Positions 25,071 to 33,333 of a DNA stretch of 64,000 nt are shown here, one piece after another. The stretch lies in NCBI GenBank assembly GCA_902802305.1, contig CADCLG010000001.1:248001-312000 (forward strand), read 5' to 3'. Both the position numbers and the translations under genes were made by a program. The stretch's first letter is position 1. Each line of letters starts with the position of its first letter. This DNA comes from an uncultured Spirochaetaceae bacterium. GTDB taxonomy: Bacteria; Spirochaetota; Spirochaetia; Treponematales; Treponemataceae. The notes under the pieces were generated by a model. That model was not told the origin of the DNA and ran no database searches. It worked only from the letters and a program-made list of their open reading frames with translations.

Positions 25071-25912
25071 GTGTAAATCGTAAATCAAGCATAATTTATA
25101 AGAGTATTCTTGTTTTTATATCTGTTATTTTTGCAATCATGAGCATACTTCCATTCCTCATCATGATTGTAAACTCAACACGTTCAACCTATCAGATTCA
25201 GCAGCACGCTGTTTCTCTTATTCCGTCAAAATATCTGCTCAAGAACTTTGTGATTCTTACAAGTAAGAGTTTTAATCCTGCAGTTGGATTCCTCAATTCG
25301 TTGATGATTTCGACCTTCTCTACAATTCTTGCTTTGTATTTCTCTACATTGACAGCTTATTCTCTGGTTATTTATGACTGGAAATTGAAGAAGGCTTTCT
25401 TTGGATTTATTATGGCAATCATGATGATTCCTGCTCAGATTACAATGATTGGTTTCTATCAGATGGTTTATAAAATCCACATGACAAATAAGGCAATTAT
25501 GCTTATTCTTCCAGCAATTCAGTCACCGTCTATGGTTTTCTTTATGCGGCAGTATATGAAGCCAATGCTTTCTCCTTCACTGGTAGAATCTGCACGCATC
25601 GACGGTTCAAAAGAGTTCTATACTTTTAATGCTATTGTATTGCCGATTATGAAACCTGCTATTGCTACTCAGGCTATCTTTACATTCGTAACAAGCTGGA
25701 ACAACCTCTTTACTCCTCTTGTTCTTTTGACAAAGCAGTCTAAGTATACTCTGCCTATCATGGTTTCGCTTTTGAAAGGTGATATTTACAGAACTGAATA
25801 CGGTGCTGTTTATTTAGGATTGACTTTGACAGCCCTTCCGTTAATCATTGTTTACTTCCTGCTTTCTAAGTACATTATTGCGGGTGTTGCACTTGGTTCT
25901 GTAAAAGGATAG
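25067..25912 (+). CDS. Sugar ABC transporter permease, MalG type
   Basis: A 281-residue permease with about six transmembrane segments. The first helix is ILVFISVIFAIMSILPFLIM, followed by the STRSTYQI loop typical of MalG-like proteins. The EAA loop reads VESARIDGSKEFYTFNAIVLPIMKPA. The start ATG overlaps the stop of the upstream permease and has GGAGG before it. The operon ends at a strong terminator (25946-25988). Together with the binding protein it forms an importer whose cargo is likely the substrate of the GH94 phosphorylase at 26116. Confidence 0.95.
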   Translation: MSVNRKSSIIYKSILVFISVIFAIMSILPFLIMIVNSTRSTYQIQQHAVSLIPSKYLLKNFVILTSKSFNPAVGFLNSLMISTFSTILALYFSTLTAYSLVIYDWKLKKAFFGFIMAIMMIPAQITMIGFYQMVYKIHMTNKAIMLILPAIQSPSMVFFMRQYMKPMLSPSLVESARIDGSKEFYTFNAIVLPIMKPAIATQAIFTFVTSWNNLFTPLVLLTKQSKYTLPIMVSLLKGDIYRTEYGAVYLGLTLTALPLIIVYFLLSKYIIAGVALGSVKG

Positions 25913-25945
25913 TAAGGTTAATTTGCTTTTTCTTTAGTGAGTTTT

Positions 25946-25988
25946 GAGCCTGATTCAATTTTGAGTCAGGCTCGTTTTTTTTTTTTTT
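25946..25988 (+). terminator. Terminator of sugar ABC operon
   Basis: GAGCCTGATTCAA (25946-25958) and TTGAGTCAGGCTC (25961-25973) form a 13-bp stem with one wobble, followed by a run of T to 25988. Confidence 0.95.
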
Positions 25989-26053
25989 GTAATTCTTAGT
26001 ATAAAGCCAAATTTTTTTATAGATTTGTTATATAAAGATAACGTATTTTAACA

Positions 26054-26099
26054 TTGAATATCTTGTTATAAGTATTATAATATTCATATTAGGAATATT
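26054..26099 (+). promoter_or_regulatory. Promoter and palindromic operator of GH94 gene
   Basis: TTGAAT (26054-26059) and TATAAT (26076-26081) are 16 nt apart. An inverted repeat, AATATTC (26079-26085) with GAATATT (26093-26099), overlaps the -10 box and the start region, which is a natural place for a repressor. GAGG at 26108-26111 then precedes the ATG. Confidence 0.6.
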
Positions 26100-26115
26100 T
26101 TTTTAGTGAGGAAAC

Positions 26116-28542
26116 ATGAAATACGGTTATTTTGATGATGACAAGGCGGAGTATGTAATTACCCGTCCGGATACTCCTACTTCTTGGAGTAATTATCTTG
26201 GTTCAACTGTTTATGGTGCTGTAATTACAAACAACGCCGGCGGTTACGGTTTTTATAAATCAGGAGCCCAGGGAAGATTTATGCGTCTGCGATTTAATGC
26301 AGTTCCAATGGATCAGCCTGGTCGCTATTTTTATCTCCGTGATCAGGAAAGTGGAGATTTCTGGTCTGCTTCATGGCAGCCTGTAGGAAAACCTCTTGAT
26401 AAATATAAGAGTGAATGCCGCCACGGAACAGCCTATACAATCATTACTTCTGAATATGAAGGAATTAAATCAGAAACAAAATATTATGTTCCGCTTGGAC
26501 AGAACTTTGAATATTGGCGCTTAAAGGTAACAAATACTTCAAATAAAGTAAGAAAAATCCGTGCCTTCAGCTATTGTGAGTTTGCAAACCAGTGGAATAC
26601 AACTCAGGATCAGGTAAATCTTCAGTATTCTTTGTTCATCGTAAAAGGTGAAAAGGTTGCAGATAACATGCTCCGCTATTCAATTCAGGATAATCTTTAT
26701 ATTCAGCATCCTGAGTGGGAAGTTGGTGGCGCTTATATGAGCCAGTGGGTTGCTTTGGTAGGAAGCCCAATGACTGGTTTTGATACAAGCCGTGAAGCCT
26801 TTATTGGAACTTATGGTTCTTACGAGCATCCAAAGGCTGTTGTTGATGGCGCATGTACAAACTCAGAAGCTTATGGTGATAACTCTTGTGGTACAGTTCA
26901 GACTGATTTGGAATTAAAGCCAGGCGAAACAAAAGAAATCATGCTTATGCTTGGTATTGATGATGCCAGAGCTGTCGGTCAGAAAATCGTTGCAGAATAT
27001 GGTAATTTTGCAAGAGCTGATGAAGAGTTTGATAAACTTGTAAACAACTGGCACAGACGTCTTGGAAGTTTTAAGGCAATCACACCAGATGAGGATATTA
27101 ATCATACTGTAAATGTTTGGGGCTTGTACAACTGTCTTATTACTTTTGCCTGGTCACGTGCAGCTTCTCTTGTTTACAATGGTGAACGCGATGGTCTTGG
27201 TTACCGCGACTCTGTTCAGGATATTCTTGGTGTTTCTGCTGCAATTCCAGAAGAAGCAGAAGAACGTCTTGTTCGTATGATTTCCGGCCAGTGTCAGAAT
27301 GGTGGTGCTGTTCCTGTAATTTCTAAAGATTTCAATGCAGGTCATGAAAAGGCTCCAAAACCAGAAGAGTTCCGCTCTGATGACTGTGAATGGTTCTTTA
27401 ATGCTGTTCCTTGTTTTGTTGCTGAAACTGGTAAGTTTGATTTCTATAATCGTGTAGTTCCTTATGCCGACGGTGGAGAAGCTACTGTATTTGGTCACTT
27501 AAAACGCGCTCTTGAATTCAACTTGGAAAGAATGGGAGCTGATGGTCTTCCTTGTGGTCTTTTGGCAGACTGGAATGACTGTCTTAAACTTGGTTATCAT
27601 GGAGAATCTCTCTTTGTAGCCTTCCAGCTTCGTCTTGGTCTTACAACTTATGCTGATATTGCTAAACGTCTTGGAAAGGCTGATGAAGAAGCCTGGGCTT
27701 TGGCACAGCGCAAAACTCTTGATGAAAATATCCAGAAAAAATGCTGGGATGGAAAATGGTTTATCTGGGCTGTTGGTGAAGACGGAACTGTTTATGGAAC
27801 TCAGTCTATAGAAGAAGGTCAGATTTACTTTAATACTCAGGTTTGGGCTGTTATGTCTTCTGCAGCTACTCCAGAACAGGCAAAGCTTTGTATGGAAGCT
27901 GTAAAGGAAAAACTTGCAACTCCTTATGGTCTTATGCTTTGTGCACCTCCATTTGTAAAGACTCGCTCAGATTTGATGACATCTGTTGTATTCTTGAAGG
28001 GTATTAAGGAAAATGCAGGTATCTTCAATCATACTCAGGGTTGGGGTGTTATTGCAGAAACTATGCTTGGAAACGGAGATCGCGCTTACGAATATTGTAA
28101 GGCTTCTATTCCTCCTGCATATAACGATAAGGCAGAAATCCGCCAGAGTGAACCTTATGTAGTTGGTCAGACAACTTATTCTGCTTATTCAAAGAGACCT
28201 GGAAATACAAGAACTTCTTGGCTTTCTGGTGCTGCAACCTGGAATTATTATTCAATTACTCAGTATATTCTGGGAATCAGACCTCAGTATGACGGTCTTT
28301 TGATAGATCCATGTATTAATCACGAATGGGATGGCTTCAGCGTAGAAAGAAGATGGCGTGGAATGAATCTTAATATTGAAGTTAAGAATCCACAGCATGT
28401 TTGTAAGGGCGTTGAATACATTGAAGTTGATGGAAAGCGCGTGGATGCAGCTGTAATTCCAGCAAGTATGATTAAAGATGGTACAAAGCTTGTTGCTTAT
28501 ATGGGTGCAAAGGCTCAGCCAGTACCTGTAGAAAGAGTATAG
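26116..28542 (+). CDS. GH94 beta-glycoside phosphorylase (cellobiose/chitobiose type)
   Basis: An 808-residue cytoplasmic glycoside phosphorylase that would split a beta-linked disaccharide with phosphate to give a sugar 1-phosphate and a free sugar. The N-terminal beta-sandwich opens MKYGYFDDDKAEYVITRPDTP. The (alpha/alpha)6 catalytic domain contains GLGYRDSVQDILG and the catalytic ADWNDCL motif (Asp485-Asp488). The C-terminal region PQYDGLLIDPCIN is conserved. Compared with the GH94 enzyme at 41246, it lacks the classical cellobiose-phosphorylase signatures and instead resembles N,N'-diacetylchitobiose phosphorylase in its N- and C-terminal motifs, so the substrate is open. It has its own promoter and terminator, directly after the sugar importer. 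Confidence 0.92.
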   Translation: MKYGYFDDDKAEYVITRPDTPTSWSNYLGSTVYGAVITNNAGGYGFYKSGAQGRFMRLRFNAVPMDQPGRYFYLRDQESGDFWSASWQPVGKPLDKYKSECRHGTAYTIITSEYEGIKSETKYYVPLGQNFEYWRLKVTNTSNKVRKIRAFSYCEFANQWNTTQDQVNLQYSLFIVKGEKVADNMLRYSIQDNLYIQHPEWEVGGAYMSQWVALVGSPMTGFDTSREAFIGTYGSYEHPKAVVDGACTNSEAYGDNSCGTVQTDLELKPGETKEIMLMLGIDDARAVGQKIVAEYGNFARADEEFDKLVNNWHRRLGSFKAITPDEDINHTVNVWGLYNCLITFAWSRAASLVYNGERDGLGYRDSVQDILGVSAAIPEEAEERLVRMISGQCQNGGAVPVISKDFNAGHEKAPKPEEFRSDDCEWFFNAVPCFVAETGKFDFYNRVVPYADGGEATVFGHLKRALEFNLERMGADGLPCGLLADWNDCLKLGYHGESLFVAFQLRLGLTTYADIAKRLGKADEEAWALAQRKTLDENIQKKCWDGKWFIWAVGEDGTVYGTQSIEEGQIYFNTQVWAVMSSAATPEQAKLCMEAVKEKLATPYGLMLCAPPFVKTRSDLMTSVVFLKGIKENAGIFNHTQGWGVIAETMLGNGDRAYEYCKASIPPAYNDKAEIRQSEPYVVGQTTYSAYSKRPGNTRTSWLSGAATWNYYSITQYILGIRPQYDGLLIDPCINHEWDGFSVERRWRGMNLNIEVKNPQHVCKGVEYIEVDGKRVDAAVIPASMIKDGTKLVAYMGAKAQPVPVERV

Positions 28543-28570
28543 TTTATTGTACTAATATCTAATATATAGA

Positions 28571-28625
28571 AAATAGCCTTTCTGGCAGCTTCGTATTTGA
28601 ATCTGTCGGAAAGGCTATTTTTTTT
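28571..28625 (+). terminator. Terminator of GH94 gene
   Basis: AAATAGCCTTTC (28571-28582) pairs perfectly with GAAAGGCTATTT (28609-28620), followed by T to 28625. Confidence 0.93.
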
Positions 28626-28674
28626 CTGAAGTATGTTCTGCAAGATTTATTGAGAAAGATTTATATAGAAAAAA

Positions 28675-28703
28675 TTGCATTATAAATAGTCTTATAGTAT
28701 AAT
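28675..28703 (+). promoter_or_regulatory. Promoter of LRR lipoprotein operon
   Basis: TTGCAT (28675-28680) and TATAAT (28698-28703) are 17 nt apart. The leader is about 100 nt and contains a small GCGA/TCGC hairpin before the AGAGG that serves the GTG start at 28810. Confidence 0.7.
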
Positions 28704-28809
28704 TATACGGTTTAATAATAAAAAATACACAAAAAAAGTTGTCTATATAAAAGTTTTCCAAAAAAATAGAGCGAGCAATTCGCTACAAAAAATTAAAAGA
28801 GGTAATTTT

Positions 28810-31800
28810 GTGAAAAAAATTATTAATTTTATTATTTTTACTTGTCTATTCGGATTATTTATTGGGTGCGATAATCTTGTCAATAAACCTGTTCAAAAAG
28901 GGCAGGCAACCATAAGCATTTCTGGAGTTTCTTGTAATTCGAAAGAGGCTTTTTCTCCAGAAGACATAAATGAAAACGATATCACTAAAGCTGAACTTAT
29001 TATTGAAAATATTGATAATCCAGATTCCCCTGAAATAACAGAAACATTATCATTTCTGCCTGTTACAGAAAATCAGGTGATAGAGACAGAAACTGGAACT
29101 GCCACAGTAGTTCAAATTAAGGAATCTGCAATCAGTGTATTAAGGTCTCAGCTTCTTTCTCTGGATGAAGGTACATATAATTTTTATTTAAATCTATATG
29201 TTTTGGACTTAGACAGCCAGGAACGTCGTACCCAGTCAGATAAAATCGAAAATCTTACGCTCGAAGCTGGAAAAACTTATCCTCTGGCATTTTCTACAAA
29301 ATATGTTGATAAGGGAGATTTGTGCATAACTTATAAATGGATTACAGATGGTGAGGATAATCGTATTGGAAGCGTAAAAATGGGACTAATTTCTTTTCCT
29401 GATGGAGAAGAAATAAAAGATTCAGAAGGTAATCCTCTGTATCCGCTGGAAGAGTGCGAAATTACTTTTGACGCTGAAAATTCAATCGGTTCAGCAACTT
29501 ACAGAAAAAATGACATTAAAAATAATAATTATTTCTTAATAATTCAACTTTATGATAATCCTCAGAATGAATATACAGAACCTGAGCTGGTGAATGCTTA
29601 TCAGGATTTTGTAAGTATATACGGTTATAAAACAGTTAATGAAAGAACCCTTTCCTTAGATGAATACAACCAGAACTATTACATTTATTACGATTTGCAT
29701 GGTGGCGAGTTTAGAGAAGGCTATGATGCTCCAAAATCATTTAGCCCGAATAATATTACTTGTCAGCTTCCTGTAAGTATTAAATTTAATCAGAAAAAAT
29801 TTGGAGAATCCTCTACAAACTGGTATTTTGCCGGCTGGTTTGAAAAAGACGAAAATGGTAATGAAACAAAAATAGAAGCAATAGAGCTTGGAACAGCCAG
29901 AGATGTAACTTTGCATGCAAAGTGGGGACTTACTTGTAATTATGGAACGGCATTGGAGTCTGTTGCTGACGATGGTTCCTATGATTATGAAAATCTGGAA
30001 AGTGTAAATATTATTTTTGACGATATAATTACAGAAGATGATTTTGATGAATATGCTTCCCAAATTGCAGCTGAACATAAATATAAAACTGACAATATCC
30101 CGGAAGGTTTTTCTGAAGTAGAGAATGGAGCTGTCTGGTCTCAGAAAGGCCTTCTTTCTGTTTATCAAAAATATGACAGAATAGAAGTTACCAATACATA
30201 TATTTGTAATGCAGATGATGATAATGCTCAAACAATAACAAAAACTGGAAAGTACGGAACTCCGACGGGATTCAGTAATTCTGACATTCCTTCGTATGAA
30301 GGTTATAGGTTCAAAACGTGGACTGATGCGGGTGGTGACGAAATAGACGAAGTGCCGGAAGCTTTTGGCAGTTATGATAGAACTTTCAATGCAGTATACG
30401 ATGATTTACATTCTGAACTTTCTGGAAATATCGTAGTGAATGACGGACTTGTGGATATAGGTTTTGAATCGCCGTCTGTTTTATATTTGAATGATGCTTA
30501 TGTTGGATTTACAGCAACTTCAAAACTAACTCCTGAAATAGACCTTTCTAAGAGCGAAGCTATTGTATGGGATGCCCATCTTTTCTATGGTGGAGTAGAT
30601 ATTAATAATTACGGAACTGAATATTACAAGCTTGAAGATTGTTCAGACCAATCAGCTCCTTATGCTAAAGTGCTAAAACTTAAACATAGACTTGAAATCT
30701 CAGACGTTTATCAATTATATGTTTCGGCGACTTACAATGGGGTAACAAGTACTTCTATCGTTGAGCTTACGATAGCTAATAATGAATATTACAGTCATAA
30801 CATTACAGAAAGCAATTTTGTTTCTACCCTTACTTCCGAAATGAAAAATCTTATTGCTCCTGCAATTGTTGTGCTTGAAGGAACTATACCATCTGATAAT
30901 ACAAGCCTTTACACTGATATCTGTTCTGCTCTGAACCAGGCTTCGTGCAGGATTAATGTTGATATGTCTAAGGTAAGCGGAATTACTTCAATCGGAACTG
31001 GTTCTGATTATGATTTTACAAGCAATAATATAAAATCGCTGATACTTCCGCTGTCTGTTACGACTATCCGTGAAAAAGCCTTTGATTTATCCAGCCTCAA
31101 CAAAATAACAATTCCTGCAAGCGTTACAGAAATTGATTCAAAAGCTTTCAATAAATGTAATTCTCTTAATCAGTTTATTATCTCTGGCGAGGTTGAAGGT
31201 CAGACTCCAGTTTATTCTACTGTCAAAGATGGCGTAATGCTTATTCACAATGTATTTGATGATTTAGGTGCACTTGAATCTTGTATTCTCCTTGCAGGTG
31301 CAAAAGATGCTGTTCCTGTAAATCTTGATTTCAGTGATTCAGATTTGAGCGTAATTACACAAATCGGAGATTATGCATTCTATGAGAATTCTACACTTAA
31401 AAGTATAAAAAGTTTTGGAAATGTTACTACAATTGGTGATTCTGCTTTCTATGAGTGTAGTAATCTTACTTCTATACCAGAGATTAAAGATCCAATAACT
31501 TCTATTGGTTATATGGCTTTCTATTCTTGTTATGACTTACAAACTTTCTCTCTATACAGCGACAGTATTACAATTGGTAATGTAGTAGATGAAGATAATA
31601 CTTATTCTTCTGTAAATGCAAAAGAATTAATTTTTAATTTTGATATTATCTGCTATGCGAATCAAGATGCTGGAATTACAGCTAATTACGACAAAGTTAA
31701 GAATACTATTGTTTCGAGAATACAAGGCGTAGAAAGCGTTGTATTCAAAGGCAAAGTTCAGCTTCCTGATTTGGAATATAGTACCCCACCATCTTCTGCA

Positions 31801-33324
31801 CCTTCTGATTCATTCTTATATGAGTATCGTTATAGGCTCAAGGGTCTTACTTTTGATGATCAGAATAATGATGCGCTTTCTATCATTGGTGATTATCAGT
31901 TTAATCATTATACCTGTCTTGAAACTGTTACTAACAACGGAAAACTTGGGCGCATAGGAGACAGGGCTTTTGCAGATACGGGAATCTCACAAATTAACCT
32001 CGATGGTATTATTTCTGTGGGAGAAAATGCATTTGAAGCTTGCTCTAATCTTACTGACTTCTTTATTGATGAAGATAGTGGTTCTCATTATTCCGTTGCC
32101 ATGAATAATAAGGCTCTTGTATATAAAACTGATGATGGTGGTGGTAGTGTTAATCGTCTTGTACGCTGTCTGCCAGATTCAGATATTACGACTTTGGATT
32201 TCTCTTCTGGTGAATTGAGCGGAATAACACAAATTGGTGCTTATGCTTTTGATGGATGTACGGCCCTTACTGAAATTACAGACTGGGGGGGAATAGAAGA
32301 AATTCATGATTATGCATTCAACGGTTGTACGGAGCTTGCTTCTATTCCTGCATTAGGAGATTCTTCAACAGAATCTGAAATGACTTTGTCTGAAAATGTC
32401 TTTAAGGGATGTAGTAAACTCAATGAAATAACAATTGGTGGTACTAATGTAACGCTTAATGATACATTTAAGCAAAGTTCTACGTATAGTGTAATTTTTG
32501 ATTTTGCAATCAATTCAACTAACATTAATGATGTTAGAAATAAGATTATTGCGGGTCTCTATCCTTATATTTCAAAAGTTACATTCGATAAAACAGTAAA
32601 CTTGCCGGATGTAACATACTTTGAAGATGAATCACTCTTTGATGACAGTGGAGACATGATTGCTCCTCCATCATCAACACAAATGAAGCAAAGTAATGCT
32701 TTATTCGCAAGGTTTGTAGATACCGCTACATTTGGAACAGTTATCTTTAATGGCGAAGGTAGTACTATTGGTGCTTATCAGTTCTGTAATTTTAAAAATA
32801 TACTTGGGCAAACAACAAATCCTTATGGTGCAGAATATGTAAATTTGAATGGTAATGTTACTACAATCGGTAAATATGCATTCTATAACTGTCAAAAACT
32901 TGATGCAATTGACCTTACCGGCGTAGAAGTAATTTACGATTATGCATTTGCTAATACGGGACTCGGTGGAAAAACTGTTACAATTCCTGCTTCTGTTTAT
33001 GCAATCGGTAATTGTGCATTTATGAATGAAAGTCAGGTTGATTTTATTTTTGAAAATCCTATTACAATTGAAGAAGAGGCTGATTCTTTCTGGTCAAACT
33101 TCTACAGATTCAACTCTTATAATGCATGGCAAACATTTGTAAATGAAAAATCAGATTCAATTACTACATCGACTAATATTATATTAATTTGGGATAGCAT
33201 CCCTGAGGGGTCTAAAGATCAGACTCATGTAGTTGATTACATTAAAGAAGTAATAGCTCCAACCAGTGTTCCGCCAAGTTCAGGTTATATTATAAGCTAT
33301 GAAAGTACAAGTTTGAAAGATTAG
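28810..33324 (+). CDS. Giant BspA-like leucine-rich repeat surface lipoprotein
   Basis: A 1504-residue lipoprotein starting at GTG with AGAGG upstream. The signal peptide ends LFIGC, so Cys20 is the likely anchor. Residues about 30-280 are beta-rich and unassigned. About 295-375 form an InlB-type B-repeat (YYDLHGGEF to LHAKWG), and a shorter related piece follows near 475-530. From about residue 715 to 1470 there are many BspA-type (LRR_5) repeats with the pattern x-IGxxAFxxCxxL, some interrupted by long inserts. Such proteins bind host or microbial surfaces and fibronectin-like ligands in oral treponemes. Here adhesion to plant fibre or neighbouring cells is equally possible. The next lipoprotein starts 9 nt downstream. 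Confidence 0.9.
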   Translation: MKKIINFIIFTCLFGLFIGCDNLVNKPVQKGQATISISGVSCNSKEAFSPEDINENDITKAELIIENIDNPDSPEITETLSFLPVTENQVIETETGTATVVQIKESAISVLRSQLLSLDEGTYNFYLNLYVLDLDSQERRTQSDKIENLTLEAGKTYPLAFSTKYVDKGDLCITYKWITDGEDNRIGSVKMGLISFPDGEEIKDSEGNPLYPLEECEITFDAENSIGSATYRKNDIKNNNYFLIIQLYDNPQNEYTEPELVNAYQDFVSIYGYKTVNERTLSLDEYNQNYYIYYDLHGGEFREGYDAPKSFSPNNITCQLPVSIKFNQKKFGESSTNWYFAGWFEKDENGNETKIEAIELGTARDVTLHAKWGLTCNYGTALESVADDGSYDYENLESVNIIFDDIITEDDFDEYASQIAAEHKYKTDNIPEGFSEVENGAVWSQKGLLSVYQKYDRIEVTNTYICNADDDNAQTITKTGKYGTPTGFSNSDIPSYEGYRFKTWTDAGGDEIDEVPEAFGSYDRTFNAVYDDLHSELSGNIVVNDGLVDIGFESPSVLYLNDAYVGFTATSKLTPEIDLSKSEAIVWDAHLFYGGVDINNYGTEYYKLEDCSDQSAPYAKVLKLKHRLEISDVYQLYVSATYNGVTSTSIVELTIANNEYYSHNITESNFVSTLTSEMKNLIAPAIVVLEGTIPSDNTSLYTDICSALNQASCRINVDMSKVSGITSIGTGSDYDFTSNNIKSLILPLSVTTIREKAFDLSSLNKITIPASVTEIDSKAFNKCNSLNQFIISGEVEGQTPVYSTVKDGVMLIHNVFDDLGALESCILLAGAKDAVPVNLDFSDSDLSVITQIGDYAFYENSTLKSIKSFGNVTTIGDSAFYECSNLTSIPEIKDPITSIGYMAFYSCYDLQTFSLYSDSITIGNVVDEDNTYSSVNAKELIFNFDIICYANQDAGITANYDKVKNTIVSRIQGVESVVFKGKVQLPDLEYSTPPSSAPSDSFLYEYRYRLKGLTFDDQNNDALSIIGDYQFNHYTCLETVTNNGKLGRIGDRAFADTGISQINLDGIISVGENAFEACSNLTDFFIDEDSGSHYSVAMNNKALVYKTDDGGGSVNRLVRCLPDSDITTLDFSSGELSGITQIGAYAFDGCTALTEITDWGGIEEIHDYAFNGCTELASIPALGDSSTESEMTLSENVFKGCSKLNEITIGGTNVTLNDTFKQSSTYSVIFDFAINSTNINDVRNKIIAGLYPYISKVTFDKTVNLPDVTYFEDESLFDDSGDMIAPPSSTQMKQSNALFARFVDTATFGTVIFNGEGSTIGAYQFCNFKNILGQTTNPYGAEYVNLNGNVTTIGKYAFYNCQKLDAIDLTGVEVIYDYAFANTGLGGKTVTIPASVYAIGNCAFMNESQVDFIFENPITIEEEADSFWSNFYRFNSYNAWQTFVNEKSDSITTSTNIILIWDSIPEGSKDQTHVVDYIKEVIAPTSVPPSSGYIISYESTSLKD

Positions 33325-33333
33325 GAGATACTT

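Noticed and set aside
28626..28809. Riboswitch in the leader of the LRR lipoprotein gene
   Set aside because: Only a small GCGA/TCGC hairpin is seen; no known aptamer pattern is recognisable.
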